Below are positions 16,067 to 25,379 of a DNA stretch of 64,000 nucleotides, piece by piece. How positions within the stretch are numbered: the first letter of the stretch is position 1; every line of letters starts with the position of its first letter. Source of the DNA: CAZMZF01 sp964570765. Its GTDB lineage: Bacteria > Zixibacteria > MSB-5A5 > RBG-16-43-9. Both the position numbers and the translations under genes were made by a program. The notes under the pieces were generated by a model. It did no database searches. It was not told where the DNA came from and saw only the letters and a program-made list of their open reading frames with translations. The DNA lies in NCBI GenBank assembly GCA_964570765.1, contig CAZMZF010000006.1, forward strand, positions 1 through 64,000, given 5' to 3'.

Positions 16067-16470
16067 ACAAAACCTCCTGAGATTAAATAGTTTTTTTACT
16101 TTCTTAATAAAAGTAAATCTTTTCAAACTTTGAAAAACATTACACTCTTACTTCATTTCCTAAAATGTTTTGCTTAGTACTCGTAAGCACCTCCTTGAAA
16201 ATGGTAGATATATTTTATGTAGAGCAAATAAAATCCAACTTTTCAGAAGCGTAAGCCCGCTTCTAAAACTTCTAGATTTGTCAAATCCGAATTTAAAAAC
16301 TTTTTAAAAAGAGAAAAACCCGGGAGGAATAAGAAGAAGAGAAAACTTTTTTACTAAATAAAATCCAATTGTGTGGAAGAAACTATGAAATTTGGGCTTC
16401 TAAACTCCTCTCTAGTGAAGATTTAATTAATGCCAATCCTCATCCCCCTGAGGTAGGACAAAACCTTACA

Positions 16471-16499
16471 ATTTGATAATTTTTTATTTGTTATCAAAT
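16471..16499. promoter_or_regulatory. 9-bp inverted repeat ATTTGATAA/TTATCAAAT
   Basis: Perfect arms at 16471-16479 and 16491-16499 are separated by 11 bases of T-rich sequence. The half-site geometry fits a dimeric regulator operator or a bidirectional hairpin. It lies between divergent genes, about 400 bp from the protease start and 310 bp from the dehydrogenase start. Confidence 0.35.
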
Positions 16500-16686
16500 A
16501 ACTTTAACCCTATTGAATGAATTCAGAACCTACTTGTCAAGGGTAAAATGAGTTTTTTATAAGATTTTTGTAACCTTAAGGAATGCAAGGGGTGAAATTT
16601 TTACAAGCAAAAAAAATTTGGCTTGCTAAAAAAATAAATTTTATTATAATATTTTTTTGTTCTTTGGATTCTGTATTAGACATCCA

Positions 16687-16709
16687 CCCACGTTGAGGGC
16701 AACGTGGGT
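16687..16709. repeat. Short palindrome, family F copy 1
   Basis: CCCACGTTGAGGGCAACGTGGG forms arms CCCACGTTG/CAACGTGGG and is followed by TCTACC. Copies with one or two changes are at 29094-29116 and 49641-49662. Confidence 0.7.
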
Positions 16710-16812
16710 CTACCGAATTTGGTATTCGCTATTAGCTTTTTGCTACTTGCTACCTGCTACAAGCTATTAGCTATCGGATATTCGTCATTTTAATTAAGTA
16801 AGCGAGGTAAAT

Positions 16813-17688
16813 ATGCCAGTCCATAAAGTCGTTGTAGTAGGAGCAGGAGTTATGGGTAGGGGAATCTCAGAATTAATTGCCTCTACGGGCTGTGAGGTAG
16901 TTTTAGTGGATAAATCTGAAGAAATATTGAAAAATAGTCTGCATATACTTTCTGAGAGTATGGATAATGAGATTGAGAAATGGGGTTTAACCAAGAGCGA
17001 AAAAAAAGCCATACTTTCCAGGATTTTACCCACAACTTCTCTGGAAGAGACTTGCGATGTCAAGATAGTAATTGAAGCTGTGCCGGAAAATTTAGAGTCA
17101 AAGCAGGAAGTTTTTAAACAACTGGATTTAAGCTGTTCACCTGAGACTATCATAATCACTAACACCTCTACTTTATCTATAACCGAGTTAGCTTCATTCA
17201 CTAAAAGACCGGATAAGGTTATCGGGATGCATTTCCTCTTTCCGGTTACCAAAGTCCCCCTGGTGGAGATCGTCAGAGGTCTGAAGACTTCTCAGCAGAC
17301 CTATGATGCCATTAAAGATTTCGCAGACCAGTTGAATAAAACCCCGGTAACTGTCTATGAGTACCCAGGGTATGTTACCACCCGGATAATCGTTCCTTTT
17401 CTGAATGAAGCTATGCATGTTCTAATGGAGGGGATCGCTTCAGCAGATGATATAGACACTGCTATGAAATTAGGGTTCGGGTTTAATATCGGTCCCTTAG
17501 CCCTGGCAGATATGATGGGTTTAGACGTGGTGATGAGCTGGATGGAAAACCTTTTGATTGAGCTCTCCGAACATAAGTATAACCCCTGTCCTTTATTAAG
17601 AAAGATGGTACGAGCAGGGCATTTGGGACAGAAAAGCGGTCAGGGATTTTTTATATACGATGCAGAAGGAAACAGGATTAAGGAATGA
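16813..17688 (+). CDS. 3-hydroxyacyl-CoA (3-hydroxybutyryl-CoA) dehydrogenase
   Basis: This 291-residue NAD(P)-dependent dehydrogenase interconverts 3-hydroxyacyl-CoA and 3-oxoacyl-CoA. The Rossmann motif is VVVGAGVMGRGI at the N-terminus; IEAVPENLESKQEVF and GMHFLFPV (the catalytic His) follow; the C-terminal helical domain holds GFGFNIGPLALADMMGLD. The size matches the single-domain butyryl-CoA pathway enzymes. In typical enzymes the catalytic His region reads GxHFFNP; here it is MHFLFPV, so chain-length preference is uncertain. It is followed by ackA, hinting at a fermentative acyl-CoA/acetate pathway. Confidence 0.88.
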   Translation: MPVHKVVVVGAGVMGRGISELIASTGCEVVLVDKSEEILKNSLHILSESMDNEIEKWGLTKSEKKAILSRILPTTSLEETCDVKIVIEAVPENLESKQEVFKQLDLSCSPETIIITNTSTLSITELASFTKRPDKVIGMHFLFPVTKVPLVEIVRGLKTSQQTYDAIKDFADQLNKTPVTVYEYPGYVTTRIIVPFLNEAMHVLMEGIASADDIDTAMKLGFGFNIGPLALADMMGLDVVMSWMENLLIELSEHKYNPCPLLRKMVRAGHLGQKSGQGFFIYDAEGNRIKE

Positions 17689-17705
17689 AATCGAAACCTT
17701 TACCT

Positions 17706-17780
17706 GTCATTCTGAGCGAAGCGAAGAATCTTTATAGATTCTTCGGTCGTTCCGCCAAAACTGAACTCCCTCAGAATGAC
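17706..17780. repeat. Dispersed repeat, family A copy 1
   Basis: The unit starts GTCATTCTGAGCGAAGCGAA and ends CTCCCTCAGAATGAC, with an internal AGAATCT/AGATTCT pair. A second copy lies at 32940-33014. Both are about 75 bp with terminal arms GTCATTCTGAG/CTCAGAATGAC. Confidence 0.85.
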
Positions 17781-17803
17781 ATCTAATGATGAGGTAAGTT
17801 AAG

Positions 17804-19036
17804 ATGAAGATCTTAGTTTTAAACTGTGGTAGTTCTTCGGTTAAATATCAACTGATAGACATAGATAAAAACTATGCCCTGGCAAAAGGTTTAGTTTCCA
17901 GAATCGGGATGAGCGATGCAGTATTGACTCATAAGCCACATGATCGGCAGGAGATAAAGATCTCCGGGGAGATAATCGACCATATTGTAGCTATCGAGTA
18001 TGTGATCAGCATACTCCTCTCCCCTAACCATGGAGTGATCAAAGATAAATCAGAGATCGGAGCAATTGGGCACCGCGTGGTGCATGGAGGTGAGAAATTC
18101 CCTGAATCTGTCCTGATAACATCAGAGGTGATGTTAGAATTGAGAAACTGTATTGAGCTTGCCCCTCTGCATAACCCCCATAATATAAGAGGGATCAACG
18201 CCTGTCAGAGGATTTTACCCAATATCCCTCAGGTAGCAGTATTCGATACTGCTTTTCATCAGCAGATGCCCAGACACGCCTATATCTATGGTCTCCCTTA
18301 TATCCTTTATAAAAAATATGGTATCAGAAGATACGGATTTCACGGCACTTCTCATTTTTATGTATCCAGACGTGCCTCTCAGCTTTTAAGAAAACCTATT
18401 AAGGAGCTCAAGATAATAACCTGCCATTTAGGTAATGGTGCCAGTATGTCCGCGGTTAAAGAAGGTATATCCATAGACACCAGCATGGGATTTACTCCCT
18501 TAGAGGGACTCCTTATGGGCACTAGATGCGGTGATTTAGACCCGGCCGTAATTCTGCACATAATGGCACGCGAAGAGCTCACCTTGCAGGAGGCTAATAC
18601 CCTTTTAAATAAACACAGTGGCATGCAGGGGATCTCCGGGCAATCAAGTGATATGCGTGACATTATCCAGGAAGCTAAAGAAGGACATGCCAATTCAAAA
18701 TTAGCCTTAGAGATCTATTGTTACCGCATAAAAAAATATATCGGTGCCTATGCGGCTTCTATGGGTGGTTTAGATTCTCTGGTCTTTACTGCCGGGATCG
18801 GAGAGAATTCACCTCTGATTCGACAGAGATGTTGTGAAGGATTGGAATTCTTAGGGATCGAAATAGACGAGGAAAGAAATGATGAAGCCATAGGGGTAGA
18901 GGCTCTAATCAGCAAGGATAAACCCAGAGTTAAAGTCTTTTCCATCCCGACCAATGAAGAGTTAGTCATAGCTGAAGAAACCAGAAAAGTTCTTGAGGTA
19001 GATAAATTTTTGAAGGAGACGATTAAAGGTGTTTAA
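17804..19036 (+). CDS. ackA: Acetate kinase
   Basis: This is acetate kinase (410 residues), which interconverts acetyl phosphate plus ADP with acetate plus ATP. Marks of the family are LVLNCGSSSVKYQL at the N-terminus, GFHGTSHFYVS in the middle, THLGNG-type sequence CHLGNGAS, DTSMGFTPLEGLLMGTRCGD, and VFTAGIGENS near the end. Acetyl phosphate would usually come from Pta, but no pta is in the window. It overlaps the next gene by eight bases. Confidence 0.97.
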   Translation: MKILVLNCGSSSVKYQLIDIDKNYALAKGLVSRIGMSDAVLTHKPHDRQEIKISGEIIDHIVAIEYVISILLSPNHGVIKDKSEIGAIGHRVVHGGEKFPESVLITSEVMLELRNCIELAPLHNPHNIRGINACQRILPNIPQVAVFDTAFHQQMPRHAYIYGLPYILYKKYGIRRYGFHGTSHFYVSRRASQLLRKPIKELKIITCHLGNGASMSAVKEGISIDTSMGFTPLEGLLMGTRCGDLDPAVILHIMAREELTLQEANTLLNKHSGMQGISGQSSDMRDIIQEAKEGHANSKLALEIYCYRIKKYIGAYAASMGGLDSLVFTAGIGENSPLIRQRCCEGLEFLGIEIDEERNDEAIGVEALISKDKPRVKVFSIPTNEELVIAEETRKVLEVDKFLKETIKGV

Positions 19037-19358
19037 AATCACTTTAAGTTTTTTATTAATCATAATCCTTTTATTCTCTTTCACTGGATGCCAGAAGTCC
19101 AGGGTTCAAAACTTACAACAAAGATTAGATGCTTTTCGCAACACCCTACCTCAGAATCTCAGAGCTGAATTCGATTCCAAAAACTATGAAAATGTAGTTA
19201 AAGTAATTGATTCCCTCCTGCAGGTGGATGAGGAGTTCAAAAAATATTTTACGAAGATGAAAGCTGAAGAGGCAATTGATGTTTTTACCCCTCAAGAAGT
19301 AGTTGATTTTTTTAAAACCTATTTTGTAGAGGAGATAGAAAAAGTTAAAACGAATTAA
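19029..19358 (+). CDS. Small lipoprotein, unknown function
   Basis: This 109-residue protein starts with GTG inside the last codons of ackA. It has a lipoprotein signal: a basic-hydrophobic stretch (FKITLSFLLIIILLFSF) ending in the lipobox FTGC, so Cys21 is the predicted lipid anchor. The remainder is polar and helical with no recognised domain. Co-translation with ackA is implied by the overlap; the cellular role is unknown. Confidence 0.7.
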   Translation: MFKITLSFLLIIILLFSFTGCQKSRVQNLQQRLDAFRNTLPQNLRAEFDSKNYENVVKVIDSLLQVDEEFKKYFTKMKAEEAIDVFTPQEVVDFFKTYFVEEIEKVKTN

Positions 19359-19464
19359 AGATCATTTAACGCTGGTTGTTCATTGGACAACCACATTTTC
19401 CTTAATGAGGACACCAATGAAGAGTACGAGTGAAAAGATAATGAGCTTTTAAAAAGGAGAACAT

Positions 19465-20310
19465 CTGGAAAAATTAATCGAAAAGGTAAAATTAGCTCAA
19501 GGGATTCACCGCATAAAGTTCCATTTACCCCTTCTGGTAGAGAAGGCAAAACCCGGTCAATTTGTAATATTAAGGATGGATGAACAGGGTGAGAGAATCC
19601 CGATGTCGATAGCAGACTTAGATAAAAAGAATGGTATATTAACTATAGTATTCCAGGAGGTGGGCAAATCAACTGCTCAATTAGGCACTCTTCTGGAAGG
19701 AGATTCAATTGCCGATGTGGTCGGACCTTTAGGAACTCCCACTCATATTGAGAAATACGGAACCTGTGTTTGTATAGGAGGGGGTATAGGGATCGCCCCA
19801 ATTCACCCGGTATCCCAGGCTTTAAAAGAAGCAGGGAACTATATTATCTCCATAATCGGTGCCAGAACCAAAGATCTTCTGATAATGGAAGAAGAATCAA
19901 AATCTGCCTGCGATAAGCTACTTATCTCCACGGATGATGGAAGCTATGGTATTCACGGTTTTGTTACCCAGGTTTTAGCCGGGCTTATAGAAAGAGGCGA
20001 GAAAATAGATTTCATCTTTTCCGTTGGACCGGTTTTGATGATGAGAGCTCTGGCGAAAGTGACCCTCCCCTATAAAATCAAAACCATAATCAGTCTGAAT
20101 CCGATAATGGTGGATGGAACCGGGATGTGTGGTGCCTGTAGGGTAACTGTGGGAAATCAAACAAAATTCGCCTGTATCGATGGTCCGGATTTTGACGCTC
20201 ATTTAGTCGATTTCGAGGAGTTACTTAAAAGACAGAAGATGTACCTGAAACAGGAAAAAATTGCCATGGACAATTTTCTCCAGCATCATAAAGACTCAAG
20301 TCTAACCTAA
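19465..20310 (+). CDS. nfnA: NADH-dependent ferredoxin:NADP+ oxidoreductase subunit A
   Basis: This is the FNR-like FAD subunit of the NfnAB bifurcating transhydrogenase (also annotated as sulfide dehydrogenase or dihydroorotate dehydrogenase electron-transfer subunit). Blocks: KAKPGQFVILR, ERIPMSIADL (FAD), GGGIGIAPIHPV (NAD), and the C-terminal [2Fe-2S] cluster in GMCGACRVTV ... FACIDGP. The family N-terminus aligns upstream of the first ATG (19576), to a CTG at 19465 five bases after an AGGAG site, giving 281 residues. The ATG start would delete about 37 residues of the first strand pair. It precedes nfnB by 13 bp. Confidence 0.9.
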   Translation: MEKLIEKVKLAQGIHRIKFHLPLLVEKAKPGQFVILRMDEQGERIPMSIADLDKKNGILTIVFQEVGKSTAQLGTLLEGDSIADVVGPLGTPTHIEKYGTCVCIGGGIGIAPIHPVSQALKEAGNYIISIIGARTKDLLIMEEESKSACDKLLISTDDGSYGIHGFVTQVLAGLIERGEKIDFIFSVGPVLMMRALAKVTLPYKIKTIISLNPIMVDGTGMCGACRVTVGNQTKFACIDGPDFDAHLVDFEELLKRQKMYLKQEKIAMDNFLQHHKDSSLT

Positions 20311-20323
20311 CCGAGGAGTTGAA

Positions 20324-21727
20324 TTGAGTACCCCGAAAAAAATAAATGTCCCCAGACAGAAGATGCTGGAACAAAAGCCAGAAGATAGAGTTAAGAATTT
20401 CAAAGAGGTTCCCTTTGGATATACTGAGGAATTAGCAGTAACAGAAGCCAAAAGATGCCTCTTCTGCAAAAAGCCTTCCTGCATTGCTGGCTGTCCAGTG
20501 GAGATCGATATACCTGGATTTATTAAATTGATCGCTGAAGGGGATTATATCGGAGCCGCTAAAAAGCTTAAAGAATCGAACAGCCTGCCAGCAGTCTGTG
20601 GAAGGGTTTGCCCGCAGGAGGACCAGTGTGAAAAAGTCTGCGTCCTGGCAAAAAAATACGAATCAGTAGCCATAGGTAACTTAGAGAGATTTGCCGCAGA
20701 TTACGAAAGAGAAAAAGGTGAAATAGAGATACCTAAAATAGAGAAATCGACCGATAAAAAAGTAGCAATTGTCGGTTCTGGTCCAGCCGGGCTAACTGTA
20801 GCTGGAGATTTAATCAAAATAGGACATCAGGTAACAGTGTTTGAAGCCTTACACAAAGCTGGAGGGGTATTGGTCTATGGCATCCCTGAGTTCAGACTGC
20901 CCAAAGCAATTGTTCAATCCGAGGTGGATTACCTTGCCAGATTAGGGGTAGAATTCAAAACAAGTTATGTCATAGGGATGATCCATACTATCGATGAGCT
21001 TTTCAACTCTGGTTACCACGCAATCTTTATCGGGACTGGTGCAGGACTTCCTAACTTTATGAGAATCCCGGGTGAAAATCTCAATGGAGTTTATTCATCG
21101 AATGAGTATTTAACCCGCTCGAATTTGATGAAAGCCTATTCTTTTCCTCAATATGATACCCCCATCTTTTCCGGTAGAAACGTTGCGGTCTTAGGTGGTG
21201 GAAATACTGCTATGGATTCAGTCAGGACTGCTTTGAGGCTGGGTGCAGAAAATGGTTATATAGCTTACCGACGCTCCAGAGTTGAGATGCCAGCCCGGAA
21301 AGACGAGATTCATCACGCCGAACAAGAGGGAGTGAAATTCGAGTTTTTAGTTAACCCGCTTAGATTCATAGGAACTGAGGATGGCTGGGTTAAAGGGATG
21401 GAGTGTATCCGTATGAAGTTAGGAGAGCCAGATGAATCCGGAAGAAGAAGGCCAGTGCCAATTGAAGGCTCTAATTTCATAATGGATGTAGATACAGTAA
21501 TAGTCGCTATCGGAAATAGCTCTAACCCCTTAGTTCCCAAGACCACACCCGGATTAGAAATTAACAAATGGGGAAATATAATAGCTCATCCTGAGACCGG
21601 TCTAACATCACGTAAAGGAGTCTTCGCAGGTGGAGATATTGTCACCGGCGGAGCAACCGTTATCTTAGCCGCAGGCGCGGGTAAAAAATCTGCCAGAGCA
21701 ATTGATGCTTATCTGAAAACATTATAA
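20324..21727 (+). CDS. nfnB: NADPH-dependent ferredoxin:NADP+ oxidoreductase subunit B (GltA-type)
   Basis: This is the larger NfnB/GltA flavoprotein (467 residues). N-terminal cysteines for [4Fe-4S] clusters are in RCLFCKKPSCIAGCPVEIDIPGF and AVCGRVCPQEDQCEKVC. FAD binding is at VAIVGSGPAGLTVAG and NADPH binding at VAVLGGGNTAMDSVRTA; the C-terminal FAGGDIVTGGATVILAAGAGK closes the fold. With NfnA it couples NADH, NADPH and reduced ferredoxin by electron bifurcation; a plain glutamate synthase small-subunit role is less likely given the nfnA partner. The start is TTG with a GAGGAG site five bases upstream. Confidence 0.92.
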   Translation: MSTPKKINVPRQKMLEQKPEDRVKNFKEVPFGYTEELAVTEAKRCLFCKKPSCIAGCPVEIDIPGFIKLIAEGDYIGAAKKLKESNSLPAVCGRVCPQEDQCEKVCVLAKKYESVAIGNLERFAADYEREKGEIEIPKIEKSTDKKVAIVGSGPAGLTVAGDLIKIGHQVTVFEALHKAGGVLVYGIPEFRLPKAIVQSEVDYLARLGVEFKTSYVIGMIHTIDELFNSGYHAIFIGTGAGLPNFMRIPGENLNGVYSSNEYLTRSNLMKAYSFPQYDTPIFSGRNVAVLGGGNTAMDSVRTALRLGAENGYIAYRRSRVEMPARKDEIHHAEQEGVKFEFLVNPLRFIGTEDGWVKGMECIRMKLGEPDESGRRRPVPIEGSNFIMDVDTVIVAIGNSSNPLVPKTTPGLEINKWGNIIAHPETGLTSRKGVFAGGDIVTGGATVILAAGAGKKSARAIDAYLKTL

Positions 21728-21902
21728 AAAAAAGTAGCCGCAGACTTTAGTCTGCGTATCAAGACTACAATCATTTCGCAAGCGGAAGCTTGCGCCTACG
21801 GGCTTTAATAAAATCTTAGTTAACCCCTATTTTTCTCACCTTTTTTATTAAATTTTATTGCAAACTTTTAGAATAATATTATATTGTTTTAAGGGTAAAT
21901 TT

Positions 21903-24900
21903 ATGGAAAAAACCTATCAAGAATTCGAAATCCATCTTAGTAAAAAGTCCAAAGACAACTATCTCGCAGAAGTCTTTGACGAAAAGGGAAAGAGCAAAGC
22001 TCAAAAGCCTTTTGTTCTGGAGATGGACAAGCTGAAGATGAGGGAGGATTTGAAGCGCCTGGAAGAGCTTGCCATAAGCTCGGTGCTGGTCAAAGACGAG
22101 TTTCACATAAACTTCGGAAAGCACATCTTCAACCTGATCTTTGGTGATGGAATTAAGGATTATTATAAGCAATGCTTGAGCAAAGATCTACCGCTGAGAA
22201 TTAGAATCAGGATCGATGAGTCTGCCAGGGAATTGAATGATATACCCTGGGAGTTTCTGCACGACAGCGAGGATTTTCTGGTCACTCAAGCTGACACTTT
22301 GGTTTCAAGACTGCCTCTGGATGTGGAGAGGAAAAAGAAGGACCAGCTAAACCAGGCGATCAGTATGTTAGTGGTGATCTCCAGCCCCTTGAATCTTCCT
22401 GATAATATGGTTTTGAATACCGAAAAGGAACAGGAGGTTATCTTAGGGGCTCTGGATAAGCTTCAAAGAGAGAAAAAATTAGACATAGATTTTGTAGATG
22501 ATGCTTCCCTGGAAACCATTCAGGATTATCTTTCTGAAAAAGATTATCATATACTTCATTTCACCGGGCATGGGGAATTTAATGAGAGCCAGGGCAAAGG
22601 CTTTCTCCTTCTGGAGGATTAACAGGGACAGATGCTGAAGGTGGAGAACGAGACAATTGGTACTCTCCTTCAAAACCACAAAAGTCTGAAACTTGTCTTC
22701 TTAAGTGCCTGCCAATCCGCAAAATCATCCAACAACATTGGGTATCCATTTTTAGCCAGAACACTTTTGAAAAAAGGAATACCCGCAGTTCTGTCTATGC
22801 AATATTCTGTGTTAGACACATCTGCGACAGATTTTGCCGGTAAGTTTTATCACTCGCTGGCAAGCGGCAAACCTATCGAAGTTGCCTTGTCTAATGCCAG
22901 AACAGCTTTGTATGTAGGAGACAACAGGAACAGAGTCGATTTTGCCACGCCGGTTTTGTTCTTGAATGATCCTGATGCAATAAATGCAGGAGAGATTAAA
23001 GTTGAAGAAGAGGAATTTAAGCTGAAGAAAAGACTTTTTGATATGGGCTTGGTAGCATTAATGGAAACCGGATTTGTGGGAAGAAGGAAAGAGCTGAGAA
23101 TGATAAAAGATGGTTTTGTAAGTGACAGAAAAAGGGCTTTTATCATTCATGGCTTTGGTGGAATTGGAAAGTCGGTTTTAGCCACCAGAGCCGCTCAGAA
23201 ATTAGAGGATCGTTTCCAGGGAATTAAAGCCATTAAATTCACACCGGCCACCAAGCCTGAAGACATTTTAAATGACCTGAATGCTTTCCTCATGCTCACA
23301 GGTATCCATGAGCTTAATAAATACATCCATGAGCCAATTCCGATTGAGTCTAAGATACAGATGCTGATTAATATTCTGAACCAGATAAGGTTGTTGATCA
23401 TATTTGACAATTTTGAGGATGTCTTAACCAAAGAGACCGACCATAAGATTGCTGATCCGGATTTGAGCAAGTTCATTCAGCTTCTGCTCAATGGTGTAGC
23501 TCAAAATAGTAAATTCATCTTTACCTCCCGTTATGATTTCGATCCCTTAGATGGGAGGCTTGCCGGGCATATAGGAAAAATCAACCTCCCCGAGCTTTCT
23601 TTTCCCTTCATGGTCTTTCTGATGAACAATTTCGAAGAGCTTGGAAAATTGTCTGTGCAAAAGAAACGAGAAATATATAAAAAGATAGGCGGGCATCCTT
23701 ATTACTTAGAACTCTTTGCCATGCATACCCTAACAACCTCTGTGGATAATCTTCTTTTAGATTTAGCTCCGGTCACGAAGGAGATGATGGAATTTACCCT
23801 CCTGGGCTTGTCTTACGACAAGCTCACAGACAGGGCAAAGACCCTGCTGAAAAGGATGTCTGTTTTTGAGTCTGCTGTCCCTCTCGAAGCTTTGCAATGG
23901 ACGATGGGAGACGAAAAAGAAGCAAACCCGAATGTAGGAAAAGAGCTAAAATCCTTGATCGGCTTGGGGTTGGTGGCAAAAACTGAGCAATATCTACAGG
24001 AAGGCGAAAAAGAAATTTACGTAATGTATCAATTAGTCAAAGATTTTGTTTCAGAAAGGCTTGACGAGGACAAAACAGAGGAAAGAAAAAAACTCCTGAT
24101 AAAGGCTGGGAATTTTTATGAAATCTATGTAGAAACTTCAAAAAGCCTCTGGGATTTATTAAGGGCAAGGGAATATTACTATAATGCGAAAGAATATCTT
24201 AAGGCTTATGAAATCCTTGATGCATGTTTCGAGTTTTTGCATCGCTTGGGATACATAGAATTAGTCATCAAATTGCTGAATGAGTCCATTGCAACCCTTG
24301 CGAATCATAAAAAAAAGATGGCGATAGCTCTGCACAGTTTAGGAATCGTTTATCAAGATTTAGGTGATTATAAGCAGTCGCTCAACAAGTATGAGGAGAG
24401 CTTGAAGATTAATAAAGAATTGGGGGATAAAAAAGGCATTGCCTATACATTGGGTCAACTGGGGAATATCCATTATCTTCAAGGTAATTATCCTGAGGCT
24501 AAAAATAATTATGATGAAGTTCTGAAGTTAAGTATAGAATTAGGCGACAGAAGTAGTATTGCAATAACTTTTTATCAGTTAGGGATGATTCATCATCAGC
24601 AAGGCAACTATCCCGAAGCGCTCAAAAAGTATGAGGAAAGCTTGAAGATAGAAAAAGAATTGGGTAATAAAAGTGGCATTGCCAGAGTTCTTCATCAGTT
24701 GGGGATGATTCATCATCAGCAAGGCAACTATAAAGAGGCCGTCGAAAAGTATGAGGAAAGCTTGAAGATTAATAAAGAATTGGGGGATAAAAGTAACATT
24801 GCCAGAAATTATGGGCAATTAGGAAGGATAAATGAAGAACAAAAAGACTACAATGAAGCGATGAAGAAATACTTGATTGCCCTTTCAATTCTTCAAGAAC

Positions 24901-25013
24901 TTGGATCACCAGATGCAAAGATAGCTGTGAATGATTTAGCAAGACTGCGAGAAAAAATGGGTGAAAAGGAGTTTGAAAAAATCCGGAAGGAGATAGAGAA
25001 AGATAGTAGATAG
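21903..25013 (+). pseudogene. CHAT protease-STAND ATPase-TPR gene with in-frame stop
   Basis: One open reading frame of about 1,036 codons is interrupted by TAA at 22620-22622. Codons before and after stay in frame and continue the same domain. Part 1 (239 residues) has the N-terminal region and first half of a CHAT caspase-like domain, with the catalytic His223 in LHFTGHGEF. Part 2 (from the ATG at 22632, 793 residues) has the catalytic Cys270 (joined numbering) in FLSACQSA, an NB-ARC/STAND ATPase with P-loop GFGGIGKS and Walker B LLIIFDNFED, then about five TPR repeats of 40 residues. The stop separates the two catalytic residues. It could be a mutation, an assembly error, or a regulated readthrough. 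Neighbours are small zinc and membrane proteins. Confidence 0.85.
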
Positions 25014-25085
25014 TGGGCAGTGGTTCGACTGTGCTCACCACAAGTATACAGTAGACAGGTAAAAGCGTCAAAAAGGATAATAAAG

Positions 25086-25280
25086 ATGAGAAAAGTAAAA
25101 TGCCCTAAGTGTGGTAATGAATGGATGGAAGATGTAGAAAAAACCTATGAGGATGGTAAAACGGTTGTGATTAGAGCGTTGACACCTAACCGACCATCTC
25201 TCAAGAAAGAAAAATGTGTGGATTTGGTTTGCCCTAATCCTAAATGCAAAAATCAATTTGAATACTGCTGGGAGGAGTGA
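25086..25280 (+). CDS. Small zinc-ribbon protein
   Basis: This 64-residue protein has two knuckles, CPKCGNEW near the start and CPNPKC(K) near the end, with a further Cys before and after the second (KCVDLVCPNPKC ... YCWEE), consistent with one zinc ribbon. The ATG at 25086 gives the M-R-K-V-K-C-P-K-C start typical of such proteins; an upstream frame extension is not needed. It lies 72 bp after the CHAT-STAND gene in the same direction. Role unknown; by position it may belong to that module. Confidence 0.65.
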   Translation: MRKVKCPKCGNEWMEDVEKTYEDGKTVVIRALTPNRPSLKKEKCVDLVCPNPKCKNQFEYCWEE

Positions 25281-25304
25281 GGGAGTATCTAAAAAATAGA
25301 ATTT

Positions 25305-25357
25305 TGTAGCGGAAGGCTTCAGCCTTCCAAAATGGAGGCCTGAAGGCCTCCGCTACA
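25305..25357. repeat. Palindromic repeat, family D
   Basis: TGTAGCGG at 25305 and CCGCTACA ending at 25357 are inverted, and inside are two further hairpins: GGAAGGCTTCAGCCTTCC and GGAGGCCTGAAGGCCTCC. Related arms (TAGCGGAGG...) are at 48769-48789 and 62052-62099. It separates the zinc-ribbon and the three-helix membrane gene. Confidence 0.75.
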
Positions 25358-25379
25358 TACAGAAAATAGAGGTAATCTT

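Larger units (their letters stand above)
16067..16812. other. 746-bp AT-rich intergenic region
   Basis: No convincing ORF or RNA gene is seen between the divergent protease and dehydrogenase genes. It contains a hairpin AGAAGCG/CGCTTCT near 16235-16255, a 9-bp perfect inverted repeat at 16471-16499, a family F repeat at 16687-16709, and a run of decayed short motifs (GCTAT, GCTAC) around 16725-16780 just upstream of the dehydrogenase. Confidence 0.6.

Noticed and set aside
16180..16215. Strong AAGGAGG-like sequence on the minus strand upstream of the protease gene, with a possible 16-codon leader peptide
   Set aside because: The frame is very short, its GTG overlaps the ribosome site, and no regulatory hairpin pair was evident.
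22620..22622. Selenocysteine or pyrrolysine at the CHAT-gene stop
   Set aside because: The stop is TAA; these amino acids use TGA and TAG.
25305..25357. Possible CRISPR-like repeat unit
   Set aside because: The palindromes are single, without regular spacers of equal length and without cas genes; family E copies are 3 kb apart, not arrayed.
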